From positions 248,001-312,000 of the forward strand of contig JAANDG010000049.1 in the NCBI GenBank assembly GCA_036852015.1: a stretch of 64,000 bases of DNA. Direction: 5' to 3'. Positions 36,401 through 43,618 of this stretch are shown here, piece after piece; position 1 is the stretch's first letter; each line of letters opens with the position of its first letter. This stretch comes from Pelodera strongyloides (Eukaryota; Nematoda; Chromadorea; Rhabditida; Rhabditidae). The notes beneath the pieces were generated by a model that saw only the letters and a list, made by a program, of their open reading frames with translations, searched no databases and was not told where the DNA came from. The translations under genes and the position numbers were made by a program.

Positions 36401-38338
36401 ACTATGGTAGGCGTCGATCTTTATTGAACAGTGTTGAACTCATGTGTAAATCTTTACTAATATTGATGTAAGGAGGTGTTTTCCTGTATTCTGAATTTTC
36501 TGGATGTACCTTGTGGTAGAGGTGAGAGATAACCTGGCATAGGATGCACATAGGTGCAAATTCCTCGTTGTGCATCCCGAAAAAAGTACCCAATATGTGC
36601 GTCATGAAATGTGTTTGCCGCACCTCTTTCTTCAGCCTTATGTGCGCGGCACAACGCGAAGTTTGATCAGTGCATCTGACCGGTTGTACAGAATTTTCAG
36701 GGAACGACGTGCTCATTTGATTCTTCTCTTCTTCTTCACAATTCCAAATTTCCTCGGTACTTTCTTTCTTTCTCCCCACCACCTCTACACACTATTTCAC
36801 CTGACAAATCACACTGTGTGCACCCCTTTCCCCACAGCAACGCCACAACGCACACATCCGAAACATCGTGCTTCGCGCACTCGCCGCACACAAAAAAGGC
36901 CGCACCATGGTGGCGCACCATCATTTTTGCGCGACAGTACGAGTACGTAGGCCACATTTGCGATATCACTAGAGCTCTACTAAATTCAAATCCAGGTTAA
37001 CGACACATCCAACTGTGAATTTTAATGTAAGTTGCTGTTGCGTGCTACGCTGGAATAACGCTTTATAGATGCGTCAGCAATATAAATTATAATTAGACAT
37101 TTAGGCAGTTAGGCAGTTAGACCATTAGGAAAATATCTCCTCCAGCTCCTCTATTTAATTACAACACATTGTACCCTTACCCCTTTGCACCTTTGATTTT
37201 TGGTTTTATTGCAGCTTCTCGCTATTCGCCCTCCTCACCTTTTTTGATTCTTTGTTAATTTTGGTTTCAGCATTATATTTTGAGTGTGGATTTGTTGTTT
37301 TGAAGCGTCTAACATTATGGTATAAAAACTGAGACCATGAGTCAACGGGATGAAATGTGTACCCTTTTGGTGGAGGTGCAGCAGGGTATATTGCCATTAA
37401 CACCTTAGCTTCTCTAATTGCTAATTGCTTAATTTGCTTCGCTTATTTTGTTAATCATGTGTGAGCACTGAGCACAGCAGCTTTGGGATGAGGGTTTGGT
37501 TGCTATTCAGGAATATTGATTGATCTAATAAGTTTATAATATTATGTTTAGGTTCTTCTTCACGCCCTCGTAGTGAGTCGGTCCTCGCTCCTCTATTCAA
37601 CTTGTCATTGTTTACCGGACTCGCTGCACCGACTCAGTGAGTTTTTATTGTAAAAATGCCGATAATATAACATTTATAACAATGTCTTGTTTAATTCAGC
37701 GTTTTAGTGTGGTCTGTGAAACATCCTGATGTCAGTTGAGCGTACAGTTTTTGTGCAAGCAAATACATGGAAAACCAATAGACCCAAATAGCAAAAGTCT
37801 ATCCCATAGACCGTAATAGCAACGTAATAGCACGAGCAATAGTGCACAGTTAGCACCAAAAGAGAGCTAATTGTGTCTAGTTTGGTGTCTATTGGCGTGT
37901 GATTTGGTGCTAACTGCGTAACTGCTCTTACGTTGCTATTTAGGTCCATGTATTAGACCTGGTCTATTCATTTTGTGTGTAACCAACAATATAATGGTTA
38001 TTGGTTATCAAAAGAAGAATAGTTTAAACATTTATTGTGAAATTTGTTGTCTTACTTGATGAATGAGTTGTTTTGCATGCTTGCTGTTTTATGTGCATGA
38101 TGAAACATGCAGATATCAACCTGTAAAATATTGGCTCTATTTAAGAAAAATGGCAAGTGTATGTAGTAATCGTTATTCTGTATTGAAATAACACGCCAAA
38201 ACAATAGAAAGTGGTTTAAATATAGAAAATAAGTTTATTTTTGTGTGTCATAATGTTCCTCTGTATTCTTATTGCAGTAGTTCTTCGGGCCCTCCCTCTC
38301 CTTCTCCTTCGTCTTCGAATTTTAGTGAACTGAGATAG
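15467..38338 (+). CDS. pxf-1: PXF-1 / PDZ-GEF (RAPGEF2/6-type Rap guanine-nucleotide exchange factor), 34 coding exons
   Basis: Activates Rap-type GTPases at membranes. Predicted 1284 residues; all phases match. Domains: first cNMP-binding-like fold ~24-93 ([12 protein letters not shown]), Pro-rich ~94-145, acidic ~208-249, second cNMP-like ~265-380 (LGDSFGADP), RasGEF_N ~410-538 ([14 protein letters not shown]), PDZ ~539-616 ([15 protein letters not shown]), RA ~720-830 (SLCEVSVT), RasGEF catalytic ~837-1040 (NIEP-type [37 protein letters not shown]), Ser/Pro-rich tail ending SELR. Exons: 15467-15535, 16003-16130, 16411-16492, 25149-25303, 25539-25602, 25790-25914, 26349-26472, 27236-27441, 27631-27827, 28255-28361, 28838-28923, 29144-29219, 29362-29454, 29694-29795, 29908-30031, 30357-30466, 30709-30850, 31251-31315, 31449-31573, 31734-31809, 32004-32149, 32421-32526, 32657-32751, 32960-33094, 33257-33361, 33609-33741, 33989-34132, 34344-34454, 34689-34822, 35287-35427, 35770-35847, 36118-36242, 37552-37636, 38278-38338. 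Exons 1 and 4 are the least certain. The vertebrate C-terminal PDZ ligand (SAV) is absent. Confidence 0.93.
15502..15605 (+). repeat. 52-bp tandem duplication across the pxf-1 exon 1 donor
   Basis: Two perfect head-to-tail copies (15502-15553 and 15554-15605) start ACTCATAAAACCACCACAGC and include the last 34 bases of exon 1 plus the donor GTTATT. The second copy shifts frame, so only the first donor (15536) keeps the protein readable into exon 2. Confidence 0.95.
16503..16526 (+). repeat. Poly-T tract just inside pxf-1 intron 3
   Basis: A run of more than 20 T starts about 10 bases after the GTAAGT donor of exon 3. It could be slippage-prone; no function is inferred. Confidence 0.9.
17943..19196 (+). 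CDS. Nested intronless gene: proline-rich, acidic, tail-anchored-looking protein
   Basis: A 417-codon open frame without introns lies in intron 3 of pxf-1, same strand. The start is the ATG at 17943, the first ATG after a TTCACAG acceptor-like site ending at 17926, which would give a 16-nt 5' leader if trans-spliced. Residues ~1-65 are proline-rich ([24 protein letters not shown]). The middle is acidic and Ser-rich, then a helical stretch ([20 protein letters not shown]) that may form a coiled coil and a second proline patch ([10 protein letters not shown]). The last ~35 residues are a single hydrophobic segment ([17 protein letters not shown]) ending AIPILVP, so the protein is predicted to be anchored in a membrane by its C-terminus, facing the cytosol. 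I do not recognise the family. A KASH-like nuclear-envelope role is conceivable from layout only. It could also be a retrocopy or nested gene. Confidence 0.7.
   Translation: MGSRWQPPVPMGPPPAPPCSTLASFGRSAPKGIIGSTPIVSKETETSKHPTVPPPPRFDPPSLPELPTPVFLAKAAEQAQEDLRSGRIRKRSQLSDITERTEDYQGIGGIDNNPDPNNNYGSLEKGEDVVSIASDSHLDNDSVVSNSDDEELVLTESRLQTPEPTGEEKNEEHVSKPLPDEVKDLDVLKEKDVQLPARDRSLDHVTNLDVREYSVVRKTNRTIPLVLKAKPKCIESEMSTIYVEALPIIPADVSIQMRKESKAEVCTTDSDCMDNDGTDYADIDIDAVKKDFVNTSNLNSTGDLGSSELVSLAQKVVREEELSVDTLLEMFERELKELKREVDISSRPLPPLPPNCMENGVIIIGPDPPPRNESICCTKWWVLSVKILFETLWLCLLLGIFLVLLHRFISAIPILVP
19197..20986 (+). other. pxf-1 intron 3 between nested gene and LTR element
   Basis: No exon consistent with pxf-1 phase or similarity was found, and no RNA gene. 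It includes GTAGTAGTAG-type short repeats near 20770. Confidence 0.5.
20987..21455 (+). repeat. 5' long terminal repeat of LTR retrotransposon
   Basis: A 469-base direct repeat starting TGTAACGGATGTGTAGTGGA and ending GCTGTTTCA. It matches 23162-23618 almost throughout, differing by a visible 8-base indel near 21265 and a few substitutions. It starts with TG and ends with CA as LTRs do. An AATAAA lies in the 3' third, as expected for the polyadenylation region. Confidence 0.95.
21488..23068 (+). CDS. Gag-protease polyprotein of the LTR element
   Basis: 526 codons from the ATG at 21488 (a second ATG at 21503 is possible). Residues ~10-170 resemble a retrotransposon Gag capsid ([47 protein letters not shown]). 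One CCHC zinc knuckle follows at ~205-220 ([14 protein letters not shown]). An aspartic protease domain follows, with active-site DTGA (within [12 protein letters not shown]) and a later hydrophobic-Gly pair (APIFGRDL). The last ~150 residues are basic, without a recognised domain, where a complete element would continue into reverse transcriptase. The frame has no internal stops or frameshifts, so the ORF may still be translated. Confidence 0.92.
   Translation: MEGIKMAEFDPTTMDLEIWIERLEIHFLRKKVKDDEEKVLTLLSLVSMDTYTSLAAWTEPKKPRELDYGTLTSMLMERYCKKKMVITYRDTLLTETQKPGQTIEEFYRELERLAGKCEFHKVKHVKDCILTMQFIRGLSSDKVRERLLLENEEEGIKTLHLAQKVETAERSAANMGRDVRHRVQQQQGSSTSSSRSKELYKDKQVCFNCSKPGHLARNCRRIGTIRYDAVRRNTPQVNKFSSPLLLPVNIQGLQTKMELDTGAACSIIDEDTWQKAGKPTLRPVACNVRSYTGERIPFKGRCTVMMEIGHTRKEVDLHVLPGTGAPIFGRDLKEKVGLSLDDLESLALSKEVSKFDTRALVLGRKTRVCGRKAQVRGKIPETHRDCASEGVNGSAQVKIVSAAVVKEPRRSMLHAMKDTSRRRRILRRTRLQLCEDEMLENRIPSEHSKVLCREPILEKVLTKKLGRGEVVIENPTTDWFKFLVSPRQKGLKDSVEMEQGRGRKRKKRYKPVKLHEGIARTTLRGQ
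23162..23618 (+). repeat. 3' long terminal repeat of LTR retrotransposon
   Basis: A 457-base partner of 20987-21455, starting TGTAACGGATG and ending GCTATTTCA. It directly follows the polypurine tract and is followed by the AGTCT target duplication. Confidence 0.95.
23624..25148 (+). other. Distal part of pxf-1 intron 3, no exon recognised
   Basis: AT-rich intronic DNA. An ATG-led frame at 25017 runs into exon 4, so an internal promoter with an alternative first exon is possible, but there is no protein similarity to support it. Confidence 0.45.
25256..25375 (+). repeat. In-frame 72-base proline-rich repeat across the pxf-1 exon 4 donor
   Basis: The segment coding [15 protein letters not shown] (from 25256) recurs 72 bases later (from 25328, [16 protein letters not shown]) past the exon 4 donor at 25304. 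Reading frame stays open through the second copy, but no donor of the right phase follows it. Confidence 0.85.
26630..27026. mobile_element. MITE family A copy 2 in pxf-1 intron 7
   Basis: Ends TTAAAGGGACAGGCCCATCA and TGATGGGCCTGTCCCTTTAA, with long inverted arms that include TATACAAACTAAATTTCAC and its complement. TTAA is present at both ends. Confidence 0.92.
28450..28617. mobile_element. MITE family D copy in pxf-1 intron 10
   Basis: Inverted ends TATGGGGTTTCCAAGTAT and ATACTTGGAAACCCCATTA. The interior (AATACTACCGTATTTCTGCA, then TTTGCATATATAATATG) recurs inverted at 61272-61435. Confidence 0.85.
33773..33960. mobile_element. Degenerate MITE-like sequence in pxf-1 intron 26
   Basis: Begins CTATAACATCCGGTTTTGAATCG, also seen near 11637, and ends in a diverged inverted block (ATACGTTTTGAGGAACGGGCCGC). 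The ends resemble family B but are too diverged for firm assignment. Confidence 0.4.
35471..35543 (+). pseudogene. tRNA-like sequence (pseudo-tRNA or SINE head) in pxf-1 intron 30
   Basis: TGGTGGTCTAGTGGGCAG resembles an A box and GGTTCATTCC a B box, at tRNA-like spacing with GGACTTTAAATC between them at the anticodon-arm position. The T-stem and acceptor stem do not pair well, so a functional tRNA is unlikely. Confidence 0.4.
36269..36402. mobile_element. MITE family B copy in pxf-1 intron 32
   Basis: TTAAAGCGAAATACCGGCCGG at the left and CCGCCCGGTATTTCTCTTTAAA at the right, with a shortened interior. Confidence 0.88.
37780..37950. mobile_element. Fold-back element in pxf-1 intron 33
   Basis: AATAGCAACGTAATAGCACG with CACAGTTAGCACCAAA on the left pairs with TTTGGTGCTAACTG and TTACGTTGCTATT on the right. 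The surrounding CTATT-rich sequence suggests older repeated units. Confidence 0.65.
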
Positions 38339-40403
38339 ATTCACGATCGGATGCATATGTGAGTTTTGTTTCTTTCCTTTTTAAACATTTGTAATGATTT
38401 GTGAGATTTCAGAGGATCCTTGAATGCTAGACGTAGAATTATAATTGCTTTGACATCGACTTTTGAAGACCTTAGATCCGTTGGCTTAACCAAAAGTGAC
38501 TGACTAACCATTGGGTTGAAGAAGTCTATCTGAATGTAAATTTGATTTATTATGTACGTCATTTATGTATACCACGGTTGTGATAGTTTTATGATTATTG
38601 TTTTGTTTAAGGTAAACGGCGATTGTGCAGTTCTTTCTTCGTTTTTTTATAGAAGAATTGTCGTCCTTGATCCAGGTGCCTCGGTGACATAAAGTGGTGC
38701 TTTTTTGGTGCTTTGACTGTATCTTCTTTCGAATTCAATACTTAACTGTTCTTCAAAACGACTGCTCAAATTTCTACTTTGTAGTTTCGATTCTTGAATT
38801 TTTTTCTTTGAATGATTACTTTTATTGACTCTAACAGTTCTGCCTTTATATTTCGCATACATTTAATAAGCTTTTAGTTTTTACCTGCTGTCCTAGTTAT
38901 TAATTGTTACATTGATTCGTGTATACTCTCGGCAAATCTGTGATATATCCGCCTTGTTTTTGATACTGATTTTACCTGTTTTATCTCGCTTTTTGATTTG
39001 TTAATTAATTTTAGAGGCCTATTTTTCACGTTTGTTTTTGTAAGCTCAGTTGGTGTTGTACAAATGTTTAGCGTATTTCGGCGCGTTTAGAATTAACAAT
39101 ATAAATATCTTTAATTTTATGAATTATGTATTCATAATCTTTTTATTATTATTTGTGAAGTTCGCTTGCCACAGAAGATTGAAATTGAAATTTGTTTTTG
39201 CTTGCTTTTGTCAATATTTTTTTATTTTATGGAAACGCGCATTTTTATTTATACTGTAACTTTGTGTACTATGCGTTCATTCTTCACTGTCACTTTATAG
39301 TCCTAAGTTTGTACAGTAATTTATTAATTCATTGATCAAAACTAATTTATATGTACCTTTTTGTTTGATGTGCTCAAGTTATTGTGAGCACAAATTGCGC
39401 ATTTTCCAATGTATTTATTAGTTAAACTGCATTTGTCTGTGATTCTGTTGTGGATTTTTACTCAAAATTTCTAGCCTTTTCTATGTGTTTCTGCATTTTA
39501 TATGTTGTCGTTATTGTAGTACTTGAAGTATTGTCGGACGAAAATATATAAGCACTAAAGTAGAGAAAGGATTTATAGGTTTATTAAATGACAATACTTT
39601 TTGTGAATACATTTTTTACTTATTAACCCATGCTCATACATTTGAAATTCTTTTTATCCATTATGTGCTTCACTTCTACGCATCCGTGTAACATTCACTG
39701 TACATTTTTCGTTTTTCGTTTTGTTAGATGAATAAGCATATATACGAAAAGGCATAATAAATATTTACGTAATTTATTGCGTTTTACTATGGTTTTATTT
39801 TTATATGTAATGATTTCTGATGATATCTGTCTTTGCGTATTGTCAGACAATTGACGTAATTAGTTGCGCAAGTCGCGCAGTCGCCGTGCAAAATGTAGCG
39901 CCAAAGTGTCGCGACACACGCGGAAGTTGCAGCCTACAATTCGCTGTTTTGAAACTGTGTTGCAAGTGTGCCGCAGCCGCGTCAACGTAATTGAACATCC
40001 TTCACGCACCAGGAATGATGTGCGCCGCTCCGGTACGGCGAATATTTTTCTGCGCGGCGGCTGCGTAATTTCGCCGCTATGGATTGTGCTGTACGTCTGA
40101 GTTTTGCGTGAGTAACCCCGTTCCAGCTTAGTTAATTTAATTATACGAAAACCCTTTTTTTGCAGAGCGATGCGCCTATCCGCAGTCAGGTCGGCGCTTT
40201 CACCTTTATTGTAGAAAATATTCTCCTTTTTATTTAAACTACTGTGGTTCATAAGTTCATATAAGCACTAGCAAGTATTCTTGTAAGTATTGATTTTCTT
40301 TGGATAGGTGCTTAAATACTCACGTTATGTGTTGTCCTGTTCATCATATTGTAGTTCTTGTGATGTTCAATAAAATAACTTGTATATAGGACCTAATTTC
40401 AGA
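38339..40403. other. pxf-1 3' region and upstream region of the isochorismatase gene
   Basis: AT-rich first, with an AATAAA at 39756-39761 that could end a long pxf-1 3' UTR. A GC-rich, CpG-rich patch (39860-40110) follows and may be the promoter region of the next gene. Another AATAAA at about 40370 lies only ~30 nt before the trans-splice acceptor. No further gene seen. Confidence 0.45.
40397..40402 (+). promoter_or_regulatory. Candidate spliced-leader acceptor of the isochorismatase gene
   Basis: TTTCAG at 40397-40402 leaves a single base before the ATG at 40404, the arrangement common in trans-spliced nematode genes. Confidence 0.6.
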
Positions 40404-42440
40404 ATGGCTTGTCGCATCAGCCGTGTCAATCCTTCCAATACGGCGCTGTTGGTTTGCGACATTCAGGACAAGTTTAGGTTAGTGAAGCGTGTGATATAGC
40501 TGGGGCATTATGTTCATTGCAAACGGGCGACTCTGTTTGGTGATAGGTACACCGCGGTAACTTCGCGCAGAAATATGTCCACCCAACGTGGGACTGTGAG
40601 GCAAAAAGCGCGCCAAACGCGCGCACAGTTTTCGCCGGACTCGTCTTTTTATCGCGAGTTAAATGATTATGCAAGAATCTGCTCTCCGCGCACCGTGTAA
40701 AATGTCGCATTTTTGTTCTGTCCGCACTAGGCTTCGCCGCGCCGCGCGAAAATTTCGCGCCAGGTTTTTAACCCTAGTTTGATTGTGCCAGTGCGGGGCA
40801 ACGGCCCTCAACGTGTGCGGCAATGCACAGAGCTCGCGTTGGCGAAAATAATTTCACCATTTTCTAGTAAGCAGATCCAATTCTTCCCTGAAATCGTGGT
40901 CACTTCCAAACGTCTGATTGATGCGGCCCGGATTCTGGGCATGAAGACTGTGGCCACTGAGCAGTACCCAAAGGGACTGGGACACCTGGTACCAGAACTC
41001 GGAATTGAGTCCAATGGAGATATACCCGTCTTCGATAAATCAAAGGTGTGTAGAATTTGGGCTTATTGCTTTTGTGTAATTGGAAACTACCGTAGTCGTG
41101 TGTGCCAACTGCGACTACGGTCATTTGCTGCACAACACCACTAACACTACAGAATTACTGCACTTGTTTTTATTGGAAAGGAAAGCGCCTGCAAGAAACT
41201 GGGTTAGCTTTGTGAGACGTAAACCAATCAATACTCGTTAATTATCTAATGTATATTTCCTGCAGTTCTCCATGTGCATCGAACCCGTATTGCCCCACCT
41301 CAAGGAGACCAAGAATGTAATTCTTTGCGGAATCGAAGCGCATGTAAGTTTTTTTTAAAGCGCTAAGTCCTAGTGCATGTTGTGTTTCCGTAAGTAATTT
41401 CGTGGTTGGTTGGCTAAACTGGTGTATATTCCTTTTCTGCCCGTTTCAGGGCACAGAGCCACCCGAGTTACTAGCTTTATATTCACTCTAGTAGTGTTAT
41501 CATTTACGTGAAACATGCTGTTTTTAAAAATACTTATTGAAACTTCCTTTTTTTGTAAACTTGTAAATGAATGATATTCGAGGTTTGTGTCCTGCAAACT
41601 ACCCTGGATCTACTCGAACGAGGCTTTGAAGTTCATGTGGCCGCTGACGCAGTGAGCAGCAGAACACAGGAGAATAGGTTGGAAGTTGAATGTTGTTAAT
41701 TTGCATTTTGCTTACAGTAAAGACTGGATCACCTGCCAACTGCTCACAGAAAGGTGCGGAATAGTAAACCCCCATGTTGTATTTGGACCTGTAGCTGTCG
41801 TCTAACCGTAGGATAGTTGGTGAAACAAAAATGAAACCCCCCCCTGGTTCGCCACATGGCACGACTCATCCTTCTCCGGAGCACCTGACTCGCGCTCAGA
41901 TGACGCATGGAGCTTGCTTGGCACACATGTGTCGCATCTACCGCACTTTCCTAAAAGGTGTGCTGCAGGTCTACCAACTGTGATTGTACATACATACGCC
42001 GTCGTGTAGGATCGATGGCGTGTAGTTTCGTCCGTGTAGCTCTGGCGCTCAGTCAGTTTACATGGCTTGTGACAAATATTGGATCCACGTCGTAGTTCTC
42101 ACAGCCAGAGTGTTATCAAGGCACAAGGATGGTTGGCTTAATTGGAGTGTATTTTCAGGAAGTTCGCCTTCAAGCAAATGGAGCGTGCCGGTGCCGTGTT
42201 GACCACTTCCGAATGTGTGATTCTGGGATTGGTCGGTGGAGCGGACCATCCCAAATTCAAGGAGGTCAGTTACTCATTCACGCAACTTCAAAAAGTATGC
42301 GTAGTAGTGCGTACATACTGTAATTTTATTGTAAATTGAAAAAGCAAACATATACACTGAAATTGACGTATTTGTCTACTGTTTAGGTACAAAAGCTGAT
42401 CATGCAGAGCGCTCCTGATACAGGATTATGCAAGCTCTAA
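40404..42440 (+). CDS. Isochorismatase-domain hydrolase (ISOC1/ISOC2 family)
   Basis: Small alpha/beta hydrolase of the cysteine hydrolase superfamily; the substrate of animal members is unknown. Exons: 40404-40477, 40868-41045, 41266-41343, 41583-41677, 42159-42264, 42387-42440; phases match and the product is 194 residues, normal for the family. Family features in order: [14 protein letters not shown] with the catalytic Asp at 19; [42 protein letters not shown] with the likely catalytic Lys at 82; [19 protein letters not shown] with the nucleophilic Cys at 112; [12 protein letters not shown]. The C-terminus is CKL, a PTS1-like tripeptide, suggesting peroxisomal import. Exon 4's acceptor (TTCGAG) is weak, but the joined HVCV motif demands it. 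The gene converges on QSOX. Confidence 0.93.
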
Positions 42441-42598
42441 ATGGGACTCGTTGTGATAATTTGAAATGTAGGGTACTGTAGTCTAGTGCTTTATTTGCAC
42501 CACGTGCACAAAATATCGATTCATCACGTTGAGTCAGATACTGTATGTATACCACATACATGCTCTTCACTTGTATTTATGTATTTATTCAAAATTCA

Positions 42599-42604
42599 AA
42601 TAAA
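42599..42604 (+). terminator. Polyadenylation signal of the isochorismatase gene
   Basis: AATAAA about 160 nt after the stop codon and followed by T-rich sequence; the best 3'-end candidate before the convergent neighbour. Confidence 0.5.
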
Positions 42605-43618
42605 TTTTTATGTACATAATATTAATTTTTTTTCTTATAAAAATGTGTACTTGTTGGAAAAACAAAGTTATTAATTCTTTTATTCAAATCCATGCAACTA
42701 ACAAAAGAACTGAACATGAAGTGCGATATAAATCATATTAAACGAGGAAACAAAAAGCGAAAAGTGACTAGTTGTACAAGAAGAAAATTAATGATTTTTC
42801 ACAAATATGTGCAGTTTTTACCCCGGATTTGCTGTGTTTTCCCCTATTTCAATCTATTTTCGTAGATTCTCTTGATCGTCGTAGAACCTTCTACAGCAAA
42901 ACCGGTGAAAATCATAGAGATCAACAATAAGGAAATGAAATTGTTCAATAATTCTTTGTTCAAGTAATCAACTATTAAAAAATCAAAGCAAGTTAAACGA
43001 GAAAAATACACGGTCCCTGATTCAGTCGAACAGGTTATAAAAATTATGTCGTAAAAACCTGAGTTGGACCGTACGCCCTTGACGCACATACGGTCACATG
43101 CAATTTGGACTTCTAACAAATATATATGTGGGGTTGGGGGAAATTTCACTTGTATACTAATTAATTATAGCCATTACATAATCATGCTAATTACAAGTGA
43201 AAATTCCCAAAAAATATTCCGTAAAGGGGAAACGACCCGTCTTGGGGGAAAAGTGGTTTAGGCAACCACTATGAGAATGATCAACAAAATATACATGACA
43301 TGCAAGGGATAATATATATGTACATATAGCACTTCAGACGGTTTTCGTCAGGTGCTATGATTTAGGTTGTGCCTTTTCTTTTGGCAGTTTATTGAGCCGT
43401 TTGGGCCGGGTATGGCAGCTTTGGCTTAGGTAATGGTGAAGACTGTGCTTCGGGCATTTATGTGGATGAAGAACACTGTTCAGTTAGTATTAAAACGCAA
43501 GTATGAAAAAATTCTAGAGCCCAGCTACACCTACTTATTTATGGGCCTCGTATTATTAAAACTATCTGTTTAGAGCAGAATTACTTCAGATATTCCGAAT
43601 TGTTCTCACGAACACTCC
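42605..43618. other. Convergent intergenic region between isochorismatase and QSOX genes
   Basis: AT-rich, no gene recognised. An AATAAA on the minus strand (43393-43388) lies about 226 nt past the QSOX stop and is a plausible end for that transcript. Confidence 0.45.
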
